A DNA stretch of 64,000 nucleotides from Fibrobacter sp. (GCA_024398835.1 JAKSIK010000002.1:95747-159746), one strand, 5' to 3'. Numbered from the stretch's first letter, positions 36,837-44,104 are shown. Notes: a model not told the origin generated them from the sequence alone. A program made the numbers and translations.

Positions 36837-37676
36837 ATGCGAAGCATGTGCTCTTTATCGGAAAAATTTCAATCATGGAATTTAAATTCATCCATAGGAG
36901 AAAGTGTTTTAGAAAATCTCTCCACGCAGTTTGAAGGTAAAATATTCCCGCCTTATATTCCATTTACGGGAAAATATTTCAGCCAATATAAGATTCTCGT
37001 CTATTGTACGGCACAAAATATTTCAAAAAATAGTGAATTGGTCAACCTCTATGCTCAGAATTTTGACAAACTGAGCCGAAGGCTTGAATATGGAGAAAAC
37101 TTTTCTCGACACTATGGCGAGACTAATTTTGAAATCAATGATGTAGACATTAACCCTTTTGAATCGGGCGTTATTCCGGCTCTTATTGCAATTTTTATTT
37201 TGGCAAAGTACTCAAACCATATTAAACATGATGAAATCATTCATTATTCGGGAGTGACAAATTATTATAAATTTTCAATGAATTCTGGTTCTAAAGATCT
37301 TAATCCAGAAGATCTTCCGAATACAGTTGCGGCACAAGATAAATATCGATATTGGGCGTTGAATGATGAATTAGTTAAAGAGGAGTTGAAAGAACTAGCG
37401 CCACGGTCTGTTATTTCGTTTAAAGGTTCCAAAATCAGAATGCTTGCAACACACTCTACAGAAATAGGATACAACCTTTATGCCGTTAACGATCCATCCT
37501 GGCTACTACGAGGAGCAAAAGGAATAAAGGCATGGGAAACAGAATATGATTCATTGGACCATTCTGTAAAAGAGTTGGTAGATGAATATGCCGAAAAATT
37601 AAGTGGACGATATTTGGCGAAAAAAGAATTCGTAAAATGGTATCTTGCACATTACTATAATGAATGGAAGATTTGA
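36837..37676 (+). CDS. Hypothetical protein of the accessory island
   Basis: 279 residues, A+T-rich codons, no recognised family. Soluble; one hydrophobic segment (SGVIPALIAIFILAKYS) looks like a buried helix rather than a membrane span. Recurrent aromatic positions (FPPYIPFTGKYFSQYKILVYC, KYRYWALNDELVKEELKELA) and a regular alpha/beta pattern suggest an enzyme-like globular domain. It starts 38 nt after the binding-protein gene and converges on the DUF3800 gene. The start could be ATG 36837 or 36846. Possibly an imported cargo gene; function unknown. Confidence 0.55.
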   Translation: MRSMCSLSEKFQSWNLNSSIGESVLENLSTQFEGKIFPPYIPFTGKYFSQYKILVYCTAQNISKNSELVNLYAQNFDKLSRRLEYGENFSRHYGETNFEINDVDINPFESGVIPALIAIFILAKYSNHIKHDEIIHYSGVTNYYKFSMNSGSKDLNPEDLPNTVAAQDKYRYWALNDELVKEELKELAPRSVISFKGSKIRMLATHSTEIGYNLYAVNDPSWLLRGAKGIKAWETEYDSLDHSVKELVDEYAEKLSGRYLAKKEFVKWYLAHYYNEWKI

Positions 37677-37722
37677 TGGTCGCAAGTGTTTCTTCTGTGC
37701 GAACGCATTGCGGGGGAAAAAG

Positions 37723-38415
37723 CTAATTCCACTCTTTCTTTTTTAGTGCCTTCAAGTAGTTCTGTTTCAAATCTCGCTTGTTTCCAAAGAAGGTCATTTC
37801 GGATTTTGAAAAAAGACTGTTTTCGAGTTTCAGGCTCACAAGTTCCATCGTGCAAATGAAGTCTGCAACTTGGAATAACTTGTAATCGGTCGGCATCACT
37901 TTTCGAAAAATCGGATTTGGCAGAAGTGCGTTGAATACAGACGACAAGAGCCTGCTTACTTCGACCTGTCCATTATCATAGTAAATCTTGACATCATCAA
38001 AAGCAAGAAATTCATCAAAATGATTTCTTATAAATGAGGATATTTGCTTCGAAAGTTTGCCTGTCGCTTCTACAGAATCTTCGATATGCTTCTTTTCGAT
38101 GTAAAAACATTTGTATTGAACATCTATTGAACGGATGAAGGCCATCATCTTGTTGAAAATGCGCCGCCGGTCAACAATGTCCATGTCTTTATAGATTTCT
38201 TCTTTGCGGATAATTGGACCGGTGTGAATGCATAGATTGTTAAGTCCCAAGTAGGATAATTCCGTATCTAGGCGATTGATTTTTTCTTGAATGTCAACAT
38301 CTTGACGATGGAACACCATCGTTATTATGTAATACGGGGAATGATAGCTATAGTCACCAAAGTCTCCCGATTCATCAATAAATACACTTAGTTCCTTCAA
38401 GAAGCATTTCTCCAC
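37723..38415 (-). CDS. DUF3800 family protein
   Basis: 230 residues. The DUF3800 signature FIDESGDFG (residues 12-20) is followed by HTGPIIRKE, a helical middle and QVADFICTMELV near the C-terminus; the acidic residues resemble an RNase H-like active site, so a nuclease role is often supposed for the family but is not proven. The start is GTG 38415; the ATG inside this region is out of frame. Directly before the GTG is a terminator-like hairpin with seven T, leaving no room for a ribosome site. A+T-rich codons, inside the accessory island. Confidence 0.8.
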   Translation of the reverse strand: MEKCFLKELSVFIDESGDFGDYSYHSPYYIITMVFHRQDVDIQEKINRLDTELSYLGLNNLCIHTGPIIRKEEIYKDMDIVDRRRIFNKMMAFIRSIDVQYKCFYIEKKHIEDSVEATGKLSKQISSFIRNHFDEFLAFDDVKIYYDNGQVEVSRLLSSVFNALLPNPIFRKVMPTDYKLFQVADFICTMELVSLKLENSLFSKSEMTFFGNKRDLKQNYLKALKKKEWN

Positions 38416-38439
38416 AAAAAAAGCGAGGAACTTCCTCGC
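38416..38439 (-). terminator. Terminator-like hairpin abutting the DUF3800 start codon
   Basis: On the minus strand GCGAGGAA-G-TTCCTCGC (38439-38423) is followed by TTTTTTT (38422-38416), immediately before GTG 38415. The tail TTTTTTTGTGGAGAAA is also found after the hairpin at 40718-40754. Confidence 0.7.
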
Positions 38440-38499
38440 CAGTAGATGGACCTGGGTCTTTCGACCAGCCCAAGAAGAATATACATAATTTTCTGAGGA

Positions 38500-38853
38500 A
38501 AGTCAATAGGTGAATGAACAAAAAAGCACTATTTTGCATCCGCGTTAGGGATTCCCCAAAGGGGATAAGAACACTAAGGGAGTAAACTCCCAAGTGTTCT
38601 ATAAGTGACCCCTTGGGGCGAAGACTTGCGGGCAGTTTATTTATGCGGTTCTTGGGAGCAAGGCTTCGTTGCAAGAGCGGCGCGGGCGTGCCGCAGGTGC
38701 GCACGGGAGGCCTTGCAATATAGCCCGACCCACACGATAGGGTGGGGAACGCCCAAAAGAAGAATGCGTTCCCTGTGAGCCAGAAAGCGACTCAGCGTAA
38801 GCGAGTCGTGCTGGCGAGAGAACAGCCAAAGGCTGTTCGGTCGTTATAGGGGT
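38500..38853. repeat. Palindrome-rich non-coding spacer of the island
   Basis: No coding frame is supported. Hairpins follow one another: CCCC-aaa-GGGG (38552-38562), AACACT...GGGAGT-aa-ACTCCC...AGTGTT (38569-38598), GCAAGGC...GCCTTGC (38661-38718) enclosing GCGGCGCG/CGCAGGTGCGC, CCCGACCC/GGGTGGGG (38723-38745), CGACTC-agcgtaagc-GAGTCG (38788-38808) and GAACAGCC-aaa-GGCTGTTC (38819-38838). G+C-richer than the DUF3800 gene. It may be debris of structured mobile elements or structured RNA. Confidence 0.65.
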
Positions 38854-39267
38854 GCTGCCGCCCTCGGCATTGGCGCTATGGGCTCGGCGCTAGGTTGCGG
38901 TACGGCAGGCATTGCCGCTATCGGAGCCTGGAAAAAGGCATATCTGAAGGGTAAGAATGCTCTCTTCACTCTTCTCATCTTCGTGGGCGCCCCCATTGCC
39001 CAGACGATTTACGGTATGCTTTTGATGATGTATATCTTGAACAAGAGCGCTGCAAATCCGGCCAACTGGGCTGCTTACCTTGGCGTAGGCATCTTTGGTG
39101 GGATTGGCATGCTGGCTTCTGCCTGGTACGTGGGTAAATCCGCTGCCAATGCCTGTAACGCTCTTGGCGAAACCGGCAAGGGCCTGGTGAACTACCTCAT
39201 GGTTCTTGGCGTTGGCGAAACCGTGGCGCTCTTTGTCATGGTGTTCTCCATGATGCTGGTGTCGTAA
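38854..39267 (+). pseudogene. Truncated hybrid copy of ntpK (K1 5' part, K2 3' part)
   Basis: The fragment begins inside the gene (first ~14 codons missing; no start or ribosome site in front). Bases 38854-38885 match K1 (33546-33577: GCTGCCGCCCTCGGC onward); from GGCTC the sequence switches to K2 (from 34048) and stays almost identical to its stop codon, with only a few silent differences. The hybrid junction lies in the shared GGCTC. It therefore derives from recombination between K1 and K2 rather than simple duplication. An internal ATG at 38878 could give 129 residues missing part of helix 1; function is doubtful. Confidence 0.85.
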
Positions 39268-39315
39268 TCGAAATCATGCTATGGCCCGATGCGGCCAAGG
39301 TGAATTATAAAATGG

Positions 39316-39353
39316 ACTCCGTTCGGTGATGAGCCGGGCGGGGTTCTTTTTTT
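39316..39353 (+). terminator. Intrinsic terminator after the truncated ntpK
   Basis: ACTCCG...CGG pairs with CCG...CGGGGT (39316-39344), followed by TCTTTTTTT. The T run merges into the first 62-bp direct repeat. Confidence 0.7.
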
Positions 39354-39408
39354 AGACAAAAGATATTTCCAGTCTTTTTCCAAGGGCTTTGGCGAGTTTT
39401 TCGAGAGA
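39347..39408. repeat. 62-bp direct repeat, left copy (copy of the hicB 3' end)
   Basis: Identical over 62 bp to 40090-40151, which contains the stop and last ~18 codons of hicB. The two copies bracket the toxin-antitoxin pair. Confidence 0.9.
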
Positions 39409-39487
39409 TTGTTTTTTTTTGTCGAGTCTTTGACACTTAAGCCAAAATTTTTGTAAAAATTATCGTAAAATTTTACGATAATTTTTG

Positions 39488-39494
39488 TATATTT
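39488..39494 (+). promoter_or_regulatory. TATATTT -10-like box of the toxin-antitoxin operon
   Basis: TATATTT 15 nt before ATG 39510, with a GGGGTGGAGG ribosome site between. A palindrome AAAATTATCGTAAAATTTTACGATAATTTT-like (39453-39485, arms AATTATCGTAAAA/TTTTACGATAATT) lies just upstream and is a good operator candidate for autoregulation. Confidence 0.6.
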
Positions 39495-39509
39495 GGGGTG
39501 GAGGTTGTT

Positions 39510-39755
39510 ATGCCGTGTATTCTTCCTGTATCCGATTTGCGCAATTATAATGAGGTTCTTCAGAATGTTTCTGAAGGTTCTCCCGTATTCCTTACAAAGA
39601 ATGGGCGCGGCTGCTATGCCGTTGTCGATATCAAGGAATATGAACGTTTGACTGCCGAGCGCAAGTTGCAGAAAACTTTGGATGAGGGGGAAAACTCGGC
39701 AAAAGAGTTTGGCTGGCTGGCCGCTGCGGATGTGCGTGCAAAATATGAGGTCTAG
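39510..39755 (+). CDS. Phd/YefM-type antitoxin
   Basis: 81 residues from ATG 39510 after GGAGG; the open frame begins at GTG 39498 but that overlaps the ribosome site. The N-terminal DNA-binding fold is typical: ILPVSDLRNYNEVLQNVSEGSPVFLTKNGRGCYAVVDIKEYERL. The C-terminal tail (ENSAKEFGWLAAADVRAKYEV) would wrap the toxin. The toxin starts right at its stop (TAGATG). It presumably represses its own operon through the palindrome at 39453-39485. Confidence 0.92.
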   Translation: MPCILPVSDLRNYNEVLQNVSEGSPVFLTKNGRGCYAVVDIKEYERLTAERKLQKTLDEGENSAKEFGWLAAADVRAKYEV

Positions 39756-40064
39756 ATGGCGGTTGTGTATGTCTCTCCCAAGGCCGCTGAAGATTTAGAC
39801 GGCATAAAGGATTACATAGAAAATAGCTTGAAAAGTCCTCATGCCGCTAAGTTAACGGTTTTGAAAATTATAGGAACATACGAAAAATTGGCTGATTATC
39901 CGGAGCTTGGAAGTGAGTTGCAAGGGGTATCCGCTTCTTTAAGGTGTTATAGACATTTGAAGTCTGGAAATTATATCATCTTTTATCGCTTGAATGATGG
40001 TAATGTCTATGTGATTCGTGTATTGCATAAAATGGTGGATTTCTTGAAAATTCTTGTGCCGTAA
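39756..40064 (+). CDS. ParE/RelE-superfamily toxin
   Basis: 102 residues. The fold pattern fits RelE/ParE: VYVSPKAAEDLDGIKDYIENSL, a helical hairpin, then LADYPELGSEL, SLRCYRHLKSGNYIIFYRLND and VYVIRVLHKMVDFLKIL. Conserved Arg/His/Lys in RCYRHLKSGNYIIFYR and the LHKMVDF end suggest an intact toxin. RelE types cut mRNA on the ribosome, ParE types inhibit gyrase; sequence alone leans to the ParE side but does not settle it. The pair sits between two 62-bp repeats. Confidence 0.92.
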   Translation: MAVVYVSPKAAEDLDGIKDYIENSLKSPHAAKLTVLKIIGTYEKLADYPELGSELQGVSASLRCYRHLKSGNYIIFYRLNDGNVYVIRVLHKMVDFLKILVP

Positions 40065-40089
40065 GTTGAATGTTTTGCAGCGTCGTCGT

Positions 40090-40151
40090 TTTTTTTAGAC
40101 AAAAGATATTTCCAGTCTTTTTCCAAGGGCTTTGGCGAGTTTTTCGAGAGA
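40090..40151. repeat. 62-bp direct repeat, right copy
   Basis: Original copy, being the 3' end of hicB plus the T run after its stop; identical to 39347-39408. Confidence 0.9.
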
Positions 40152-40511
40152 GGGTATGCTCACGCTTTTGTGCGGGTTCTCGAAATTGCAGAAAGCCTGC
40201 CTAGAAATGCCCATTTTGCGGCAGAGTCCTGCTGCTGACTTTCCTCGTCTGGCTTCAAAGACGGTGTATGCCACGGCTAGATTGCATTCGACTTCTATAG
40301 CGTAGAAACCTTTTTTTGCGTTAGCCTTTGTTTTGGAAACGGGTAAGGGTTCCTTTTCCTTTAAACGGACGTACAAAATGCCGTTGAGAGCGTCTTTCGC
40401 CATTTCCATGGCTTCTTCCAAGGAGTTTCCATAGGTGAGGCATCCGGGAATGTCTGGAAACTCCACGAGAAACGATTCATCTTCTTTATAAATTTTTGCG
40501 ATGTATTGCAT
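40095..40511 (-). CDS. hicB: HicB antitoxin with C-terminal HTH
   Basis: 138 residues. N-terminal HicB fold: IAKIYKEDESFLVEFPDIPGCLTYGNSLEEAMEMAKDAL (partial RNase H-like domain), then an XRE-type helix-turn-helix (about 85-130: AGLCRKMGISRQAFCNFENPHKSVSIPSLEKLAKAL). HicB neutralises the HicA mRNA interferase and represses the hicAB promoter. The upstream hicA is truncated, so this antitoxin appears orphaned while its promoter and likely operators remain. Confidence 0.93.
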   Translation of the reverse strand: MQYIAKIYKEDESFLVEFPDIPGCLTYGNSLEEAMEMAKDALNGILYVRLKEKEPLPVSKTKANAKKGFYAIEVECNLAVAYTVFEARRGKSAAGLCRKMGISRQAFCNFENPHKSVSIPSLEKLAKALGKRLEISFV

Positions 40512-40529
40512 GTTTTCCTCAAAATACTG

Positions 40530-40631
40530 TTAGCTTTTTATTCCAGCCTGCTTCAAAATTTTGTTTACCAGTCCAATTGGAATGTCCTTAGAGCCGTGAT
40601 AAGGGACGGATATCTGCAAATCCCGCCACTT
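40530..40631 (-). pseudogene. Truncated hicA toxin remnant
   Basis: Only the C-terminal 33 codons survive in frame: WRDLQISVPYHGSKDIP followed by IGLVNKILKQAGIKS and TAA, which is the standard HicA ending. A TAA (40634-40632) lies directly before, and the -10 box of the promoter follows within a few bases, so the first half with the double-stranded-RNA-binding fold and catalytic His is deleted. It sits 18 nt upstream of hicB in the normal order. Confidence 0.88.
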
Positions 40632-40636
40632 TTAAA

Positions 40637-40686
40637 AATATAAATTAGTTCTATGACATTGTCAATAAATATATAGACATTGTCAA
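40637..40686 (-). promoter_or_regulatory. hicAB promoter with twin TTGACAATGTC operator repeats
   Basis: On the minus strand TTGACA (40665-40660), exactly 17 nt, TATATT (40642-40637): a consensus promoter. TTGACAATGTC occurs twice (40665-40655 and 40686-40676), 21 bp apart, i.e. two helical turns; the proximal copy overlaps the -35. Likely HicB operators. Confidence 0.75.
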
Positions 40687-40717
40687 GTATATTTGAGCGA
40701 TTCATGATTTTTCTCCA

Positions 40718-40754
40718 CAAAAAAAGACCTAAGCGCATCTTCACGCCTAGATCT
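40718..40754 (-). terminator. Terminator-like hairpin upstream of the hicAB promoter
   Basis: On the minus strand AGATCTAGGCG pairs with CGCTTAGGTCT (two G-T wobbles), followed by TTTTTTT and GTGGAGAAA, the same tail as at 38416. No minus-strand gene precedes it; it may be a carried-over element. Confidence 0.55.
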
Positions 40755-40881
40755 ACTAATAAGGGTTGTTTGACGAGTAAAATACAAATATCGAATTCGG
40801 AAAAGTACGCGCAAGGACCGTTTTTCTCAAATGGGTGTGTGTATAGTCTGGCCTAGAGTTTTTTGTTATAATTGGGCCTGT

Positions 40882-40947
40882 ATGGCAGATGAAAAATTGA
40901 ATGTAATGCGTGATATGAAGCCAGTTTTGAAATGCTCACATCTTTAG
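40882..40947 (+). CDS. Possible 21-residue leader peptide of the antiporter gene
   Basis: ATG 40882 lies 9 nt after a TATAAT box (40867-40872). The ORF (MADEKLNVMRDMKPVLKCSHL) ends at 40947 and overlaps the antiporter start (40932) in another frame, allowing translational coupling. It may instead be a by-product of an early transcript start. Confidence 0.35.
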   Translation: MADEKLNVMRDMKPVLKCSHL

Positions 40948-42113
40948 CGCTCATATTCCTTCTGGGACTTTTGCTTGGCGGCCTCTTCATGAAGCTGAAG
41001 CTTCCGGCGATTCTCGGCATGATTATCACGGGCATCATTCTCGGTCCCCATGCGCTGAACCTTCTCTCGCCCAAGTTCCTCGGCATTTCCGCAGACCTCC
41101 GGCAGCTTGCTCTCGTCATCATTCTCACACGGGCTGGTCTTTCCCTCAGTCTCCACGAGTTCAAACGCATCGGGCGGCCGGCACTCCTCATGTGCTTCGT
41201 GCCGGCGACTTTTGAACTCTTGGGCGTGGTATTGCTTGCGCCGCCACTGATGGGTGTTACCTATTGGGAGGCGGCGCTAATGGGCGGTGCCATCGCCGCG
41301 GTTTCCCCTGCGGTCGTGGTGCCCCGCATGCTGAAAATGCGGGAGGAAAACCGCGGCGTGCAGCATGGAATCCCGCAAATGCTGCTGGCGGGAGCTTCCC
41401 TCGATGATGTCTATGTCCTGGTGGTGTTCTCCGCGTTTCTCGCCCTCCTGAAAGGTGAGAGCGTTTCTGCTACAAGTTTTGTAAGCGTCCCTATTTCTAT
41501 CGGCTCTGGCGCCCTGGTAGGCTTTGCCTGCGGTCTCATTCTGGTATTTCTTTTTAAGCACGTGCACATTCGCGATACTGCAAAAGTCATGATTATCCTC
41601 AGTTGCGGATTTTTGCTGAACGAATTGGAACTCGACATTGCCCATATTATTCCATTCAGCGGCATGATTGCGGTGGTGGCGATTGCGGCTTGCATTTACG
41701 GTGGTCGCAAGGAACTGGCTGTTCGCCTTTCGGGAAAGTTCACCAAATTGTGGGTGGCGGCAGAAATCATCCTCTTTGTGCTGGTAGGTGCCGCGTTGGA
41801 TGTGAAGTTTGCATTTACCGCGGGTGCTGGCGCCATCTTTGTTGTGCTGGGAGCCATGATTTTCAGAATGGCGGGCGTTTTTACCTGTATGCTCCATACG
41901 CCTCTCTTTTATAGGGAACGATTTTTCTGCATGCTGGCTTATGTACCCAAGGCTACGGTGCAGGCGGCTATTGGTGGCGTTCCTCTGGCATTTGGACTTT
42001 CTTGCGGCAATAACGTCCTCACGCTGGCGGCGGTTTCCATTATGATTACCGCTCCGCTGGGTGCAATCTTTATCGACAAAACCTACAAGCGCCTTGTTGC
42101 TGTGGATAAGTAA
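40932..42113 (+). CDS. Cation/proton antiporter (CPA family membrane protein)
   Basis: 393 residues with about 12-13 hydrophobic helices. The opening LALIFLLGLLLGGLFMKLKLPAILGMIITGIILGPHAL is typical of CPA-type exchangers, and ILTRAGLSL plus the GASLDDVYVLVVFSAFLA segment hold the conserved acidic pair (Asp-Asp) of helix 5. It exchanges Na+ or K+ for protons across the inner membrane, which would fit next to an ion-pumping V-ATPase; the ion is not readable. No ribosome site precedes ATG 40932, which overlaps a short upstream ORF. A bidirectional terminator follows. Confidence 0.88.
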   Translation: MLTSLALIFLLGLLLGGLFMKLKLPAILGMIITGIILGPHALNLLSPKFLGISADLRQLALVIILTRAGLSLSLHEFKRIGRPALLMCFVPATFELLGVVLLAPPLMGVTYWEAALMGGAIAAVSPAVVVPRMLKMREENRGVQHGIPQMLLAGASLDDVYVLVVFSAFLALLKGESVSATSFVSVPISIGSGALVGFACGLILVFLFKHVHIRDTAKVMIILSCGFLLNELELDIAHIIPFSGMIAVVAIAACIYGGRKELAVRLSGKFTKLWVAAEIILFVLVGAALDVKFAFTAGAGAIFVVLGAMIFRMAGVFTCMLHTPLFYRERFFCMLAYVPKATVQAAIGGVPLAFGLSCGNNVLTLAAVSIMITAPLGAIFIDKTYKRLVAVDK

Positions 42114-42130
42114 AAAAATCTATAGACAAA

Positions 42131-42153
42131 AAAAGCCTCACGAGGAGGCTTTT
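42131..42153. terminator. Bidirectional terminator between antiporter and CoA-transferase genes
   Basis: AAAAGCCTC (42131-42139), loop ACGAG, GAGGCTTTT (42145-42153); A and T runs on both sides serve both convergent genes. Confidence 0.85.
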
Positions 42154-42210
42154 ACTTTATATGTAATTACTTTGTTTGTAATCAATTAAATTGGTTCACC
42201 ACTTCAACTT

Positions 42211-43695
42211 CTAAGTACTGCTCTTGAACATCATGTTGGCTTCTGTACTAAACGGAAAGCCTTTGTAATCAGAAAGTACGGAGGCCTTTTTCCAATATTT
42301 ACGTAATGCGTCCTTGAACTTCGGGTGGGCGCACTTCTCGATGATGACTTCTGCGCGCTGGAGGACATCCAGACCGCGGAGGTCCGCGACGCCTTGCTCC
42401 GTAATCAGCACCTGAACAGTGTGGATGGTATGATCCAGATGGGAGACGATGGGCACGATACAGGAAAGCGTGCCGTTCTTGGCGGTGGATTTTGTGATGA
42501 AGATGGAAAGGCCTGCGTTCTGGCAGTAGTCGCCTGAACCGCCCACGCCATTCATCAGGCGGCTTCCGTCGATGTAGCTGGAGTTGGTGTTGCCGTAGAG
42601 GTCGGCTTCAATCACTGTGTTGATGGCGATGACGCCTAGACGGCGAATGACTTCGGGGCTGTTGCTCACTTCCTGAGAGCGGAGCACAATTTTGTCCTTG
42701 TACTTCTCCACATTCTTGTAGAATTCCTGCAGGTCGGCCTGAGGCATGGTGAGGGAGGTGGCAGAGGCGCTGTCTACCTTACCCGCATCAATCAGGTCAA
42801 AGATGGATTTCTGCATGACTTCGGAGAATACGGTCATGTGCTCGAAGTTGGAATTCTTGAGACCTTCCAGAACGGCGTTGCTCACGCCACCAATGCCGGC
42901 TTGCAGCGGCGGGAGAGGGTTGCAGAGTCGGCCTGCGGCCACTTCGTCTTCCAGGAACTTGATGAGGTTTGCGGACATTTGGCGGAATTCGTCATCCACA
43001 GGCATGGTGGTGATGCCGGAATCCATGGTCTCACTTTCCACGATGGCCACAATCTTGTTCGGGTCGCAAGGAATGTAGGGCGTTCCAATTCTGTCGTTTG
43101 GCTTCAGCACGGGAATGGGCTTCGTGTTAGGGGCCGGTTCCGTCATGTAGATGTCGTGAATGCCTGCGATAGCCTCGGGAACTTTGGTGTTGATTTCCAC
43201 AATGACCTTGTCTGCGCATGCCACATAAGTCTCGCTGGCGCCTACAGAAGTGGTGGGGATGATGCCGCCATCTTCCGTAATGGCAACCGCTTCAATCAGA
43301 GCTACGTCGATATGGTTCAGGTAGCCGCTGCGGACCCACTTGGGCATCAGTCCCAGGGGCACGTCGAAGTAGGATACCTTGCCGTCGTTAATGGCGTTTC
43401 GAAGATCTTTGTTGGTCTGGTAGGGCATGCGGCAGCGAAGTGCTCCGGCGCGGGTCAGGAGCCCATCGAATTCATCACCTAGGGAAGCTCCGGAATAAAC
43501 CGTCAAATCCAATTTTTCGCCACGTTCGGCGCGTTCCGCCAGGGCTTTGGCAACTTCCTTGGTGTATCCGGAAAGGGTGAATCCGCTAACACCGAGGGTC
43601 ATTCCTGGGAGAATGTAGCTGGCGGCTTCCTGGCCGGAGCGGATTTTTTTGATGAGTTCGTGGCACTTGATTCTGCTTTTCACGTCTTCACGCAT
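42211..43695 (-). CDS. Acetyl-CoA hydrolase/transferase family, probable succinyl-CoA:acetate CoA-transferase
   Basis: 494 residues from ATG 43695-43693 (MREDVKSRIKCHELI), the normal length of the succinate/acetate CoA-transferase family. Recognisable segments: GMTLGVSGFTLSGYTKEV, YSGASLGDEFDG, PLGLMPKWVRSGYL, a catalytic-glutamate region KIVAIVESETMDSG, GIGGVSNAVLEGL, and LTEQGVADLRGLDVLQRA (VLITEQG in this sequence). It moves CoA between succinyl-CoA and acetate, which suits a succinate- and acetate-forming fermenter. Divergent from the STAS gene across a 112-nt A+T-rich spacer. Confidence 0.9.
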   Translation of the reverse strand: MREDVKSRIKCHELIKKIRSGQEAASYILPGMTLGVSGFTLSGYTKEVAKALAERAERGEKLDLTVYSGASLGDEFDGLLTRAGALRCRMPYQTNKDLRNAINDGKVSYFDVPLGLMPKWVRSGYLNHIDVALIEAVAITEDGGIIPTTSVGASETYVACADKVIVEINTKVPEAIAGIHDIYMTEPAPNTKPIPVLKPNDRIGTPYIPCDPNKIVAIVESETMDSGITTMPVDDEFRQMSANLIKFLEDEVAAGRLCNPLPPLQAGIGGVSNAVLEGLKNSNFEHMTVFSEVMQKSIFDLIDAGKVDSASATSLTMPQADLQEFYKNVEKYKDKIVLRSQEVSNSPEVIRRLGVIAINTVIEADLYGNTNSSYIDGSRLMNGVGGSGDYCQNAGLSIFITKSTAKNGTLSCIVPIVSHLDHTIHTVQVLITEQGVADLRGLDVLQRAEVIIEKCAHPKFKDALRKYWKKASVLSDYKGFPFSTEANMMFKSST

Positions 43696-43763
43696 GTTGA
43701 GCCTCTTTTTTTCTAAAAAATATAGAATTCTTCCAAAAAATCGTATTTTTTTGCGAAAAGATG

Positions 43764-43770
43764 TATATTT
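43764..43770 (+). promoter_or_regulatory. TATATTT -10-like box of the STAS gene
   Basis: TATATTT 37 nt before ATG 43808; the leader contains a weak TTGAGGA ribosome site. Confidence 0.45.
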
Positions 43771-43807
43771 TAGAGCGCAAATTAAGTGCGTTTTTGAGGA
43801 CTCTAAA

Positions 43808-44104
43808 ATGAATATTGTCAAGACTATTGATGGAAGTCACGTCAGCATCGTTCTGGATGGTTTTTTGGATACCAATACCTCTGCAGAATTGAAGCAGGCG
43901 GTGGAAATGGATGTGACTCCCGATATGGATTTGACGATAGATTGCGCAAAGGTGGAGTATGTTTCTTCCGCGGGTCTCCGTGTGTTCCTCGCTACTCATA
44001 AAAAGTTTGCAGCGGCCAAGGGCCTCGTCATCAAGAATGTGAACGACACCGTCAAGGAAGTCCTTTCTTTGACGGGCTTTGACGGAATTTTGAACGTTCA
44101 GTAA
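43808..44104 (+). CDS. STAS-domain anti-sigma-factor antagonist-like protein
   Basis: 98 residues, a single STAS domain: ISIVLDGFLDTNTSAELKQ-like start (VSIVLDGFLDTNTSAELK), LTIDCAKVEYVSSAGLRVFL with the phosphorylatable Ser of the SSAGLR motif, and KGLVIKNVNDTVKEVLSLTGF. Such proteins act in partner-switching with a HPK-type kinase and a phosphatase, freeing a sigma factor or a regulator. No cognate kinase gene lies nearby. Start ATG 43808 is preferred because the longer frame crosses the promoter. Confidence 0.9.
   Translation: MNIVKTIDGSHVSIVLDGFLDTNTSAELKQAVEMDVTPDMDLTIDCAKVEYVSSAGLRVFLATHKKFAAAKGLVIKNVNDTVKEVLSLTGFDGILNVQ

Noticed and set aside
38641..38829. 62-codon minus frame in the palindromic spacer
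   Set aside because: Composition follows the hairpins (Arg/Pro/Ala/Ser runs); no start signals.
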